IMG/VR virus record: IMGVR_UViG_3300046370_000446
Span: 1-24,257 of that record
Length of the DNA stretch: 24,257 bases
Reading direction: 5' to 3' (one strand)
DNA from: a virus
The notes under the pieces were generated by a model. The model was not told the DNA's origin. It saw only the letters and a program-made list of their open reading frames with translations, and searched no databases. This document shows, piece by piece, positions 1 to 7,086 of the stretch. How positions within the stretch are numbered: the first letter of the stretch is position 1; each line of letters begins with the position of its first letter. A program made the position numbers and the translations under genes.

Positions 1-53
1 TTGTTTCAAATTGCTGCGAAACCTATGCTTCCAATAGAGCCAATGACCACTAT

Positions 54-602
54 ATGTTTAATAGCTTCTTTAAAGATAAAGCTTTAACCGAAAAACTTTA
101 CTCCCAATCTGAATATGAATATATGGGTGCAAAACAAATAAGTTTGCTTGTTAAAACATATAATGAATTCTACAGCAACTTCTCAGAAAAAAATATACAA
201 AATTTAGTTCTTCAAGATTTTTATAAAATATATTATTCTTTTTCAGAAACTACTACTGATTTTTTTGGTATACCTGTCGTCAAGTTAAATAGCTTTCAAT
301 TGAACTTAATAATTTATACAAGAATTTTTAAGAATATATTTGATTCTAGTGATGAAATACCAGACAGAATAAAAAATGATCCTGAAGCTTTACTGGATTT
401 TGCTAATTCTTCTGAAGCTAGAGATGAAATGAAAAACAAAATGTCAGGCGAATCTTCTGCATCAACTATAGTTGGAGCAACCAAAGAAGACTTAGAGGAA
501 TTAGGGTTGCAGCCCAACACTGGTAAATCTTTAGACCAAGCTGTTAAAAATAAAGGTGGATCATTATCAATGAAAGATTTAATAGAACTAGGAGGGCACT
601 AA
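54..602 (+). CDS. Hypothetical phage protein, possibly 5'-partial
   Basis: I do not recognise this 182-residue protein. The first ~110 residues are rich in aromatic residues, Lys and Asn and look globular (YSQSEYEYMGAKQISLLVKTYNEFY). The last ~70 are polar and acidic, with a Gly/Ser/Lys-rich tail (GATKEDLEELGLQ, then GGSLSMKDLIELGGH). The start is uncertain. The frame is open from the ATG at 54 to the left window edge, so the gene may begin outside. A second frame (from position 1, stop ending at 87) is also open and has more A/T at third positions, so it may be the tail of an upstream gene overlapping this ATG. No Shine-Dalgarno sequence precedes 54. The gene ends 22 nt before the fibre gene on the same strand, which suggests a virion or assembly role, but that rests on position only. 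Confidence 0.7.
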   Translation: MFNSFFKDKALTEKLYSQSEYEYMGAKQISLLVKTYNEFYSNFSEKNIQNLVLQDFYKIYYSFSETTTDFFGIPVVKLNSFQLNLIIYTRIFKNIFDSSDEIPDRIKNDPEALLDFANSSEARDEMKNKMSGESSASTIVGATKEDLEELGLQPNTGKSLDQAVKNKGGSLSMKDLIELGGH

Positions 603-603
603 T

Positions 604-620
604 TTTTAGTGTATATAATT
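604..620 (+). promoter_or_regulatory. Candidate late promoter (GTGTA box) of the fibre gene
   Basis: TTTTTAGTGTATATAATT lies immediately before the fibre gene. GTGTA occupies 609-613 and the ATG follows after 11 nt, with no Shine-Dalgarno sequence. Six other sites in the window share the box. Confidence 0.5.
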
Positions 621-624
621 AAGT

Positions 625-2565
625 ATGGCAAATATAAAAATACGTGAACTCACCGATTTAGAAATAAACGAAAGGGTGCCTCAAAATTGGCTAGCAACTG
701 CAACAAGTGAAGAAGCTGGCCTAGACAGGTTTACAAGAAGAGCCACCTGGATAGATGTATTTTCTGGCGTTGCCCCTATATACTCTGGAGAATTTAATTT
801 CGGAAATTTTACAGGAGGTCTCCAGGTTAGTGGAAATGATGTACTAACTGGAGTACCAATCGCAACTTACACGAGTCTTGGCGTTGTACAAATAGGTGAT
901 AATCTAAACATCACAGAAGAAGGCGTTCTTAGTACTTTTCCAGAGTATCAACTTCCACCTGCAACCAGATCTGAACTTGGGGGAATTATTGTTGGAGATA
1001 CTTTAGATATCGAAGAGGATGGGACTTTAGATTACAATTTGCCCATAGCTCAAAAGGAAGATGTTAGTCTTCCTCCCATAGGAGGGGTAATAGTTGGAGA
1101 TAATTTAAGCATAGACGAATTTGGCGTCATAAGCGCTACTGGTAACTATATACTTCCAACAGCTACGGAAACACGACTTGGCGGCATAAAAGTTGGAGAC
1201 CATTTCCAAATAAAGTCTGATGGAGAACTCAAAGTCAAAGAAGGCTCGCATACTGTTACTGGGGTAGTTAAAGTTGGGGATACTCTTACTTTTACTGGCG
1301 ATAATTATTTATCATACGAACTTCCTCCTGCGATAGATTTTGACGGAACAAACACAAGGCCTCTTGGTGGAGTTATAATAGGTGACAACTTGACTGTTAG
1401 CGACGGAGTCCTTCATGGTAATCCAGATTATGAACTTCCAATAGCTTCGACAGATATTCTTGGGGGAATAAAGGTAGGAGATAATCTTACTATAGATCAG
1501 GATGGAAAACTTAATGCAGGAGAGCCTTTCAGTTTAGAATGCGCAACCACATCCCAAATGGGCGGCATAAAAGTGGGCGACTATTTAACAGTAGACAGTG
1601 ACTGCAAATTATCTCCAGATATAATGGGTGGCGCAACAACATCTAGCGATGGAGATCCAGGGATTGTTCCAAGGCCTTTAAAGGATTCTAAGGATTACAT
1701 AAAGGTTTTACGTGGAGATGGTAGTTGGGTCAAAATTTGCCACACTCAAACTGACGCGCCAATTAATCCGAAAGATGGCACACTCTGGTTTGATACCTCC
1801 GTGATGGAGTTGTATGTTTATGTAGAGGGTCAAAACGCTTGGTTTCAAGCTAACGGCCCAGCGTGTTGTGGAGGGGCTGGTAGTGGTGGATCAGGATGGT
1901 TTAATGGACAGTATTACATAAGCGCAGGAAAAATTATAAACAACGGCTTTAATAGCGATGTTAATTGGCAATATAATAATGTAGCTGATTTCAGAGAAAG
2001 AGGTAAGCCAATGTCAGAATCTGATTGGTTCGACGCAAACGGTGAATATGTTCCAAATTTTCAACCTCCAGAAAAATATTGGATAACGACCACTCCTGGG
2101 TTATCTCAATTATGGTTAGATTATACAACTGATGGCTATGGAGGTTCAGGAGGTGGATCTCCAGCTGCCCTAAGCGTTCTTACGCCAACCAACCAAGACA
2201 CAACATATTATGCTAAAAATTTTGGAATGATCGGGGCAATCTCAAGTGGCGGAATACCTTTTTCGGCAAGAGGAACTAATTCTGGTAATACCCAGTTTGA
2301 TTTCAATACTCAAGATACTGGAAAGGCGTTATTCAAAGGGGTTAGAATAAGAAATGATGTCCCTGGCTACAAGAGAGCTGTATTAAATAATTTTACAGAT
2401 GGAATTGGAACTAATTACAAGTCAAACCCCAACCAGTATTGGGGGACCGTTTACGTAGATTTTGAAAAAAATACTTTATCTGTTTTCAATCCTTCCTATT
2501 TAGAAGGTCCTGGAGGCTATATTAGCGCCACACATTTATGCGTAGTAATAGTCCCAGTAATATAA
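625..2565 (+). CDS. Large fibre-like virion protein with eight GG(I/V)xVGD repeats
   Basis: A 646-residue structural protein, most likely a tail or head fibre. Residues ~84-330 hold eight copies of a ~25-35-residue repeat of the form LGG(I/V)xVGDxLxIDxxGxL, often followed by YxLPxA. This type is common in phage fibres and other virion appendages and folds as repeated beta structure. Residues ~384-407 (DGTLWFDTSVMELYVYVEG) match a motif often found in marine phage virion proteins. A Gly-rich hinge (CCGGAGSGGSGGW-like, ~414-425) leads into a C-terminal domain rich in Gly, Asn, Tyr and Trp, which may bind a receptor or carry a head-group. The start at 625 is supported by the GTGTA box 11 nt upstream. 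It converges on the minus-strand neck gene with 11 nt between the stops. Tail fibre versus head fibre cannot be decided here. Confidence 0.8.
   Translation: MANIKIRELTDLEINERVPQNWLATATSEEAGLDRFTRRATWIDVFSGVAPIYSGEFNFGNFTGGLQVSGNDVLTGVPIATYTSLGVVQIGDNLNITEEGVLSTFPEYQLPPATRSELGGIIVGDTLDIEEDGTLDYNLPIAQKEDVSLPPIGGVIVGDNLSIDEFGVISATGNYILPTATETRLGGIKVGDHFQIKSDGELKVKEGSHTVTGVVKVGDTLTFTGDNYLSYELPPAIDFDGTNTRPLGGVIIGDNLTVSDGVLHGNPDYELPIASTDILGGIKVGDNLTIDQDGKLNAGEPFSLECATTSQMGGIKVGDYLTVDSDCKLSPDIMGGATTSSDGDPGIVPRPLKDSKDYIKVLRGDGSWVKICHTQTDAPINPKDGTLWFDTSVMELYVYVEGQNAWFQANGPACCGGAGSGGSGWFNGQYYISAGKIINNGFNSDVNWQYNNVADFRERGKPMSESDWFDANGEYVPNFQPPEKYWITTTPGLSQLWLDYTTDGYGGSGGGSPAALSVLTPTNQDTTYYAKNFGMIGAISSGGIPFSARGTNSGNTQFDFNTQDTGKALFKGVRIRNDVPGYKRAVLNNFTDGIGTNYKSNPNQYWGTVYVDFEKNTLSVFNPSYLEGPGGYISATHLCVVIVPVI
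874..1614 (+). repeat. Coding repeats of the fibre protein (8 units)
   Basis: Eight in-frame units encode the GG(I/V)xVGD motif, with VGD- or IGD-type cores at residues ~90, 123, 157, 190, 217, 252, 284 and 317. The DNA copies are diverged at silent positions, so this is an old protein repeat and not a recent tandem duplication. Confidence 0.85.
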
Positions 2566-2576
2566 TATGGCAACCC

Positions 2577-3200
2577 CTATATGTAAGAAACCCCTGAACC
2601 TGTAGGGTCAGGTATAGGATCGATAGGCACAGGCGGAATACCTATACTATTATCTGGACATCCTGGACGCATATCATACACAGGTCCAGAATCATCTCCA
2701 GCAACTTGCCTAGGTTGGGCACCATACATATTGTAAGCGTATACAAGTTCTTGAATTTTCAGCCTTGACTCTTCTGCCAAACCCTTAAAGTCTTTGCTCA
2801 TTGAAATTCTATTAGAAGCTGAATTATTTAAGCTAGCCGCACTTCTTTTGATTACAGTATCACCTTCTCTAATTTCTGTCCATGTATCTCCATAATTAAT
2901 TGTAGATCCTGATACATTTGAGTCATATATGCCCCTAAGAAGCTTCTGAGCCTGTTTCGTGTTATAATCCCTCATATATATCTCCTGAAGGATATTGCCC
3001 TCTTCCTGGCCCAACCTAGGGTAAGGATTGCCATCTAAGCCAGTATAACAAAACGATTGATTTAGTAAAGTGTTTAATTCGCCAAGATTACCACTCATTA
3101 TTCCTGATATAGTCAAGAGCTCCCCAGATCTCTGGGTATCCTCTAAATAATCAAAATGATAATTCAATAAATCGTAAGCCAGGTAGCCTATTTGGTTCAT
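2577..3200 (-). CDS. Putative head-tail connector / neck adaptor protein
   Basis: A 207-residue protein at the distal end of the capsid gene row. An N-terminal helical part (NQIGYLAYDLLNYHFDYLED) is followed by LGQEEGNILQEIYMRDYNTKQAQKLLRG, then DTWTEIREGDTVIKRS, then a conserved-looking helix LAEESRLKIQELVYAYNMYG ending in QPRQVAGDD. A tail rich in Pro and Asp closes it. This pattern and the position after capsid genes resemble neck or adaptor proteins of marine phages, but I see no catalytic motif and the assignment is by analogy. Its ATG follows the upstream stop directly (TAAATG), with AAGGA about 7 nt before it, so it is probably translated from the same transcript as the upstream gene. 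Confidence 0.6.
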   Translation of the reverse strand: MNQIGYLAYDLLNYHFDYLEDTQRSGELLTISGIMSGNLGELNTLLNQSFCYTGLDGNPYPRLGQEEGNILQEIYMRDYNTKQAQKLLRGIYDSNVSGSTINYGDTWTEIREGDTVIKRSAASLNNSASNRISMSKDFKGLAEESRLKIQELVYAYNMYGAQPRQVAGDDSGPVYDMRPGCPDNSIGIPPVPIDPIPDPTGSGVSYI

Positions 3201-3596
3201 TTACATTCCTTCGTTTATAATCTTGAGGAGTTTTTTGCCCTGTTCTGAATTTGGGTCGACAATTGGTTTACTTATTTGAACGACTTTCTTTTCTCCACCA
3301 TCTGTATATTTAGCAAAAGCTTTTTTTAATTTATTTTTTAACATTGCTTTTGTTCCAGAAGGAAACACCCCGCATTTTACTGCTAGTTCTTGCATGGATG
3401 TTATAGGCATAGAATTTACAGCTTCTTCAAAAGCTTCAGACGAATCAAATCCAAAAGGGTTTTTTTCCTTAAAACCCATTAACTTTTCTAAATCTTCAGC
3501 CTCTTGGCATTCAGCTTTTAAATGATCTACTCCGTCACTAAATTCCATGTTTTCTAATTTAGCCTTTTTACTTGTTTTACTTTTTTTTCTAGCCAT
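3201..3596 (-). CDS. Small basic protein with SAP-like helical motif
   Basis: A 131-residue protein. The N-terminus is strongly basic (MARKKSKTSKKAK). Residues ~68-96 (SMQELAVKCGVFPSGTKAML, then KNKLKKAF) fit the SAP pattern: two short helices around a Gly, with a conserved Ser-Gly-x-Lys turn and Leu. SAP domains bind DNA. That fold plus the basic tail suggests DNA contact in the head or neck, but this is inference. It follows the terminator behind the capsid gene and has its own likely -10 box (TATAAT at 3620-3625 on the minus strand) and a good Shine-Dalgarno sequence (AAAGGA, 8 nt before ATG). It is therefore separately expressed and has a normal 5' leader, unlike the leaderless genes elsewhere in the window. 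Confidence 0.65.
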   Translation of the reverse strand: MARKKSKTSKKAKLENMEFSDGVDHLKAECQEAEDLEKLMGFKEKNPFGFDSSEAFEEAVNSMPITSMQELAVKCGVFPSGTKAMLKNKLKKAFAKYTDGGEKKVVQISKPIVDPNSEQGKKLLKIINEGM

Positions 3597-3647
3597 GATA
3601 TTTCCTTTTTCCTTTTACTATTATAATATATATTAATGCCTACAAAC

Positions 3648-3676
3648 AAAAAATCCACCGCTAGGGTGGACTTTTT
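3648..3676 (-). terminator. Intrinsic terminator after the major capsid gene
   Basis: Arms TCCACC (3654-3659) and GGTGGA (3665-3670) enclose a 5-nt loop. On the minus strand they are followed by six Ts (3653-3648). The plus-strand side also has five Ts, so it may work in both directions. It lies 26 nt past the capsid stop codon. Confidence 0.8.
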
Positions 3677-3701
3677 GAAAGTATCCTTTAGAACACCCGT
3701 A

Positions 3702-4766
3702 TTACAGAGTGATGCCAGTAAGAACTCTATCGTCAAGGATCATACGGCCTTCTTCAAGAGAACCGAAGTATCCAATTTTTTGTTGACGAACGCTGTACTG
3801 ATCATCTGCCAAGAGTGTGAACTCAGATCCAGTTTCTGAATCAAGAGCTACAGCCCTAAACAAAGACTCACGAGAGCGGTCAAGACCGATAACAAGATCA
3901 CTATCAGTGTTACCAAGGCCATTCCATACGTTAGTGAATTTTTGTCCTGCACCAAGCTCATTAATTTCCATGATGGAAATTCCGTAGAACTCAGGAATAC
4001 CAGCGTTTTGATAAATTGCGTTGCGCATTTCATCGGTAGCTGCGATAGCATCACCAGCACCAGGTCCAGGGTTAGTATTGATTGGGTTGTAAGCCATTGC
4101 ACGAAGACCTTGAACAGCTTCAGGACTCATGATAAGATCAGTGATTCCTTTGATTCTGTTTTCAGGGCTTCCACCTGTCCATGCAGTGTTGATTCTCTTA
4201 GCTTTAGTTAAAAGCTTGTTGAAATCATCTAAGATTAAATCTGAACCATTTGCTGCGATAGTATGACCAACGCCATTTGTGCTAGCAGCATTAAGAGCTC
4301 CTAAGATCAAATTAGCAGATGTAGACTCTTGGCGCAAAAGAATTTCTTGAGCGATACGAGTGAAAGATTTACCTACAACATCAAGACGAGACTTAGCAGC
4401 GTAACGTTTGTCGAAATCAACTGCACTATCTAAACGATAAGTGGTGAACTTCATTTCTGAAGCAGTTGGAGTAACAGTGTTAGTTGGAAGACCGCCAGGT
4501 ACAGATGTGCTGTAAACTTTAACGTAGTCAGGAGCAGTTACGTCATAGTAAAGATCCAATGGAATACTAGGACTGTCCATATCGTTAAACTGGAAGTTAG
4601 TGAATAAGTTACTAAGTGTAGGAGCTTGATTCACGACTTCAGCTAAAACTGGTCCGATAAATTCGGCCAATGCCATTTGCGCTTCATAAGCAACTTCGCG
4701 ATTTCGGGAGGCCATAGCCTTTACGAGCTCGACTTGTTCTTCTGTTCTCTTTAATGTAATTTTCAT
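3702..4766 (-). CDS. Major capsid protein
   Basis: A 354-residue protein, most likely the main shell protein. It follows portal, protease/scaffold and decoration genes in the standard head order and is flanked by a strong terminator, as expected for the most abundant virion protein. The N-terminal helix is charged (TEEQVELVKAMASRNREVAYEAQMALAEFIGPVLAEV). The middle contains SIPLDLYYDV and SEMKFTTYRLDSAVDFDKRYAAKSRLDV, and a long helix follows (TRIAQEILLRQESTSANLILGALNAAS), like spine helices of HK97-fold capsid proteins. The C-terminus (DLVIGLDRSRESLFRAVALD, then DRVLTGITL) fits the P/A-domain strands of that fold. A GAGAGG sequence lies 12 nt before the ATG. Codon use is less A/T-biased than in neighbouring genes, consistent with high expression. 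Fold-level assignment is inference. Confidence 0.82.
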   Translation of the reverse strand: MKITLKRTEEQVELVKAMASRNREVAYEAQMALAEFIGPVLAEVVNQAPTLSNLFTNFQFNDMDSPSIPLDLYYDVTAPDYVKVYSTSVPGGLPTNTVTPTASEMKFTTYRLDSAVDFDKRYAAKSRLDVVGKSFTRIAQEILLRQESTSANLILGALNAASTNGVGHTIAANGSDLILDDFNKLLTKAKRINTAWTGGSPENRIKGITDLIMSPEAVQGLRAMAYNPINTNPGPGAGDAIAATDEMRNAIYQNAGIPEFYGISIMEINELGAGQKFTNVWNGLGNTDSDLVIGLDRSRESLFRAVALDSETGSEFTLLADDQYSVRQQKIGYFGSLEEGRMILDDRVLTGITL

Positions 4767-4793
4767 TTGTTTGTTTGCCTCTCTTTTGTAAAA

Positions 4794-5444
4794 TTAAAGG
4801 TCGATTTTGATTACACAGTATGCGCCTGTGGAACCATCTGTTGAGAAATAATCAGGATTTGTTCCAATGTCGGCTCTGTCACCAGTAGCAACAACAACAC
4901 CTGCTTCTGCGTTTCCAGAGTTGGTGGAGAATTTACCTGAGTTAGCGCCTGTTCCAACATAAATCTTGTCTCCAGCAACGGGAGATCCTGCGATTCCAGC
5001 ACTTGCTACAGTAATAAGGCCTTTTGTTAAAACAGGAACTGCTTCACCAGGAAGAACGCCTTGAAGTTCAAGAAGTTTTTGCTTATAGTAAAGAAGCTTT
5101 TCACCGTTTTCGTCAAAAGCAATTGTTTGACGAAGAGTAACTCCAAAAGGAACGTCTGCAGCTCCGTCTGCTACATCAACTTTCAAAGGAACTTCTCGGT
5201 AAGCGTTACCACCAATATGGGGGTAATCTGTTTTACCAAGGTAACTTTGAAGCTGACTTGTGCCGTCAACAACAGGTTCTTGAGTCATGTCTCCGTTAGT
5301 AATTTTTACGATCACGCCAGCGTCCCATGCTCCGTTAGCAGCATGAGTCATGTTTGCCAACGTAAGGCTTGATGTGTCAAGCGAAAATAAGTTGACAACG
5401 TCGTGTTCGTTGTATTGTCTGAATGGAAGTAATCTATTAGCCAT
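4794..5444 (-). CDS. Capsid decoration / head-stabilising protein
   Basis: A 216-residue protein directly upstream of the capsid gene in transcription order. Its C-terminal half is a run of short beta strands rich in Gly, Ala and Val (VLTKGLITVASAGIAGSPVAGDKIYVGTG, then GNAEAGVVVATGD). This is the pattern of DUF2190-like and other trimeric decoration proteins: a G-x-hydrophobic strand, then a xGDxVYVG strand, then G-x-VV. The N-terminal part (LLPFRQYNEHDVVNLFSLD) may be an arm that contacts the shell. GAGG lies 10 nt before the ATG, and the gap to the protease/scaffold stop is 17 nt, so it is an internal gene of the head transcript. A cement role is well supported by context and less so by sequence. 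Confidence 0.7.
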   Translation of the reverse strand: MANRLLPFRQYNEHDVVNLFSLDTSSLTLANMTHAANGAWDAGVIVKITNGDMTQEPVVDGTSQLQSYLGKTDYPHIGGNAYREVPLKVDVADGAADVPFGVTLRQTIAFDENGEKLLYYKQKLLELQGVLPGEAVPVLTKGLITVASAGIAGSPVAGDKIYVGTGANSGKFSTNSGNAEAGVVVATGDRADIGTNPDYFSTDGSTGAYCVIKIDL

Positions 5445-5461
5445 TTTTTATATCCTCTATT

Positions 5462-7063
5462 TTAGTATTGAATGTTTACGTTGTCTTTCGAGAAAGCTTG
5501 TTTAAATTTTTCTCTGAGAGAAAGTTGATCTTGAGTCGCATCGCCATTATTGTTAGCAACAACCTCTTCTTCGATTTCAGCATTTTCAATAGCCTCTTCA
5601 GCAACCTCTTCAGTTGCTTCTTCGGTTACTTCTTCAGCTGAATCACTTGCGGAAGAAAGTTCAGCAATTCTTTTTTGAACTTGCTCTTCTACTTTTTCTG
5701 CGATTGCTTTTTGCTGCTCTTCTTTGAAAGCTTTTGTTTTATGTTTCCACATTACAGAAAGTTTTTCTTTGTATTGTGCGTAAGCTTCATCAGAGCAGTC
5801 TAATGATTTAAGTTCAGAAGCCAAGATGATTCTATCTTCGTCTTCTAATTCAAATTCGTCATCAAGCTCACTCATTCTGTCATTGAATTTTTCTGAAGCT
5901 TCTTTTGCAGCTGCTTCAGTTTTAAGAGATTCAATCTCTTCATTCATGGAAGCGATTTGTGATTTAAGATCTTCGATTTTTTGGGTTGCTTCTTCAGCAG
6001 CTTTAGAAAGATCTTCTTTTTCTTTATTAAGTTCTTCTTTGTCAGCTTGCCACTTATCATTTTTTTCAATAATAGCATCATGGAATACTTTCGTGATATT
6101 AGCAATTGCTTCTTCAGAAAGTTTCTTAGATGAAGCTTGAGCTTCTAAAGATTCTGTTACTTGTTTTAAAATTTCTTGTTCCATAGTCTTATAAGGTTTT
6201 ATGTTCTTGTTATTTTTTACATCATGTTTTTCAAAATGGGAACTTTTTTCTTCAATTATATTATTTTTAATTTCAATTTTTTCATAACTGGAGCTTTCAG
6301 CATCCCCTTTTAATTTAAATTGATTCATACTTTCTTCGCTTACTGTTAGGCCTTTGACGTCTGCCGCTGGATTAGCTGTAAAGCCTATTCCTAGTGGGTA
6401 AATGTCACCTACGATTAATCGATGAACTTCATTGCCATCATCATCTCTACCATTACCTCCGTAAGCTTTTAAGAATTGTTTATACTCTGCTTTTTTTTCT
6501 CCAGAAATAATTACTGCGTCTTTTAAATTTTTACTACCCACTGCTATAGCGTAATCGTTAAAACCAATTTCCCAGCTTGCAGAAACTTTTTGATAAAGGT
6601 CGCTTTCTTTGTCCATGGACTTTTGAACCAATTCTGCAAATTCGGGGTTAACTGTTTTATATATAACAGAAGATAATGCTATATTAAAAGGCTCATCTGC
6701 TAAACCTGCTTCTTCTTCACTAATTAATTCATTAGTGCCATATTTAGATAAAGATGTTCCAACAATATGCCCAACTACTTTTTTTCTTTGGTGTTCTATA
6801 TTAGTGGGTTTGTGCATAAAATAATCTTTTATAGCTAGTGCAGTTTCAGTATCTATACCGTCTCCATTCTTATTGAACATATTTGCTACTGCCCCATTAA
6901 ACGCAACACCAACTAAGTCGATATTTTTATTAAAGTCAATATTTTCTGGAATTAAATCTCTTAAGGAATCAACAGATGCCAAAGATTCAATCTGATCACT
7001 TTCTGGGGTAGAAGCGACAACAGTTTCAGAAAACTTACATATATATTTAAAAGGTAAATTCAT
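5462..7063 (-). CDS. Fused prohead protease and scaffold protein
   Basis: A 533-residue fusion. The N-terminal ~250 residues look like a prohead serine protease: NIEHQRKKVVGHI gives the likely catalytic His (His91), and KVSASWEIGF gives the likely catalytic Ser (Ser161 or Ser163). The spacing and motif style fit the U9/U35 and gp21-like families. Residues ~294-480 are a long charged coiled coil (KEELNKEKEDLSKAAEE and similar), typical of an internal scaffold. The end is a very acidic Glu/Ala/Val stretch and a basic tail (LREKFKQAFSKDNV). Met294 (ATG at 6184-6182) begins the scaffold part and could be an internal start, as with lambda C/Nu3, but no Shine-Dalgarno sequence is visible there. The protease would cleave the scaffold and itself during head maturation. 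The ATG follows a GTGTA box by 13 nt. Confidence 0.83.
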   Translation of the reverse strand: MNLPFKYICKFSETVVASTPESDQIESLASVDSLRDLIPENIDFNKNIDLVGVAFNGAVANMFNKNGDGIDTETALAIKDYFMHKPTNIEHQRKKVVGHIVGTSLSKYGTNELISEEEAGLADEPFNIALSSVIYKTVNPEFAELVQKSMDKESDLYQKVSASWEIGFNDYAIAVGSKNLKDAVIISGEKKAEYKQFLKAYGGNGRDDDGNEVHRLIVGDIYPLGIGFTANPAADVKGLTVSEESMNQFKLKGDAESSSYEKIEIKNNIIEEKSSHFEKHDVKNNKNIKPYKTMEQEILKQVTESLEAQASSKKLSEEAIANITKVFHDAIIEKNDKWQADKEELNKEKEDLSKAAEEATQKIEDLKSQIASMNEEIESLKTEAAAKEASEKFNDRMSELDDEFELEDEDRIILASELKSLDCSDEAYAQYKEKLSVMWKHKTKAFKEEQQKAIAEKVEEQVQKRIAELSSASDSAEEVTEEATEEVAEEAIENAEIEEEVVANNNGDATQDQLSLREKFKQAFSKDNVNIQY

Positions 7064-7069
7064 CTTAAA

Positions 7070-7084
7070 TTTATATTACACAAA
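7070..7084 (-). promoter_or_regulatory. Candidate late promoter (GTGTA box) of protease/scaffold
   Basis: On the minus strand TTTGTGTAATATAAA precedes the ATG. GTGTA is at 7081-7077, and TATAAA ends exactly 6 nt before the ATG. There is no Shine-Dalgarno sequence. Confidence 0.5.
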
Positions 7085-7086
7085 TA

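Noticed and set aside
5826-6140. Plus-strand open frame of 104 codons inside the protease/scaffold gene
   Set aside because: It is antisense to the coiled-coil coding sequence; Ser-rich composition is the mirror of Glu/Lys codons. No start signal.
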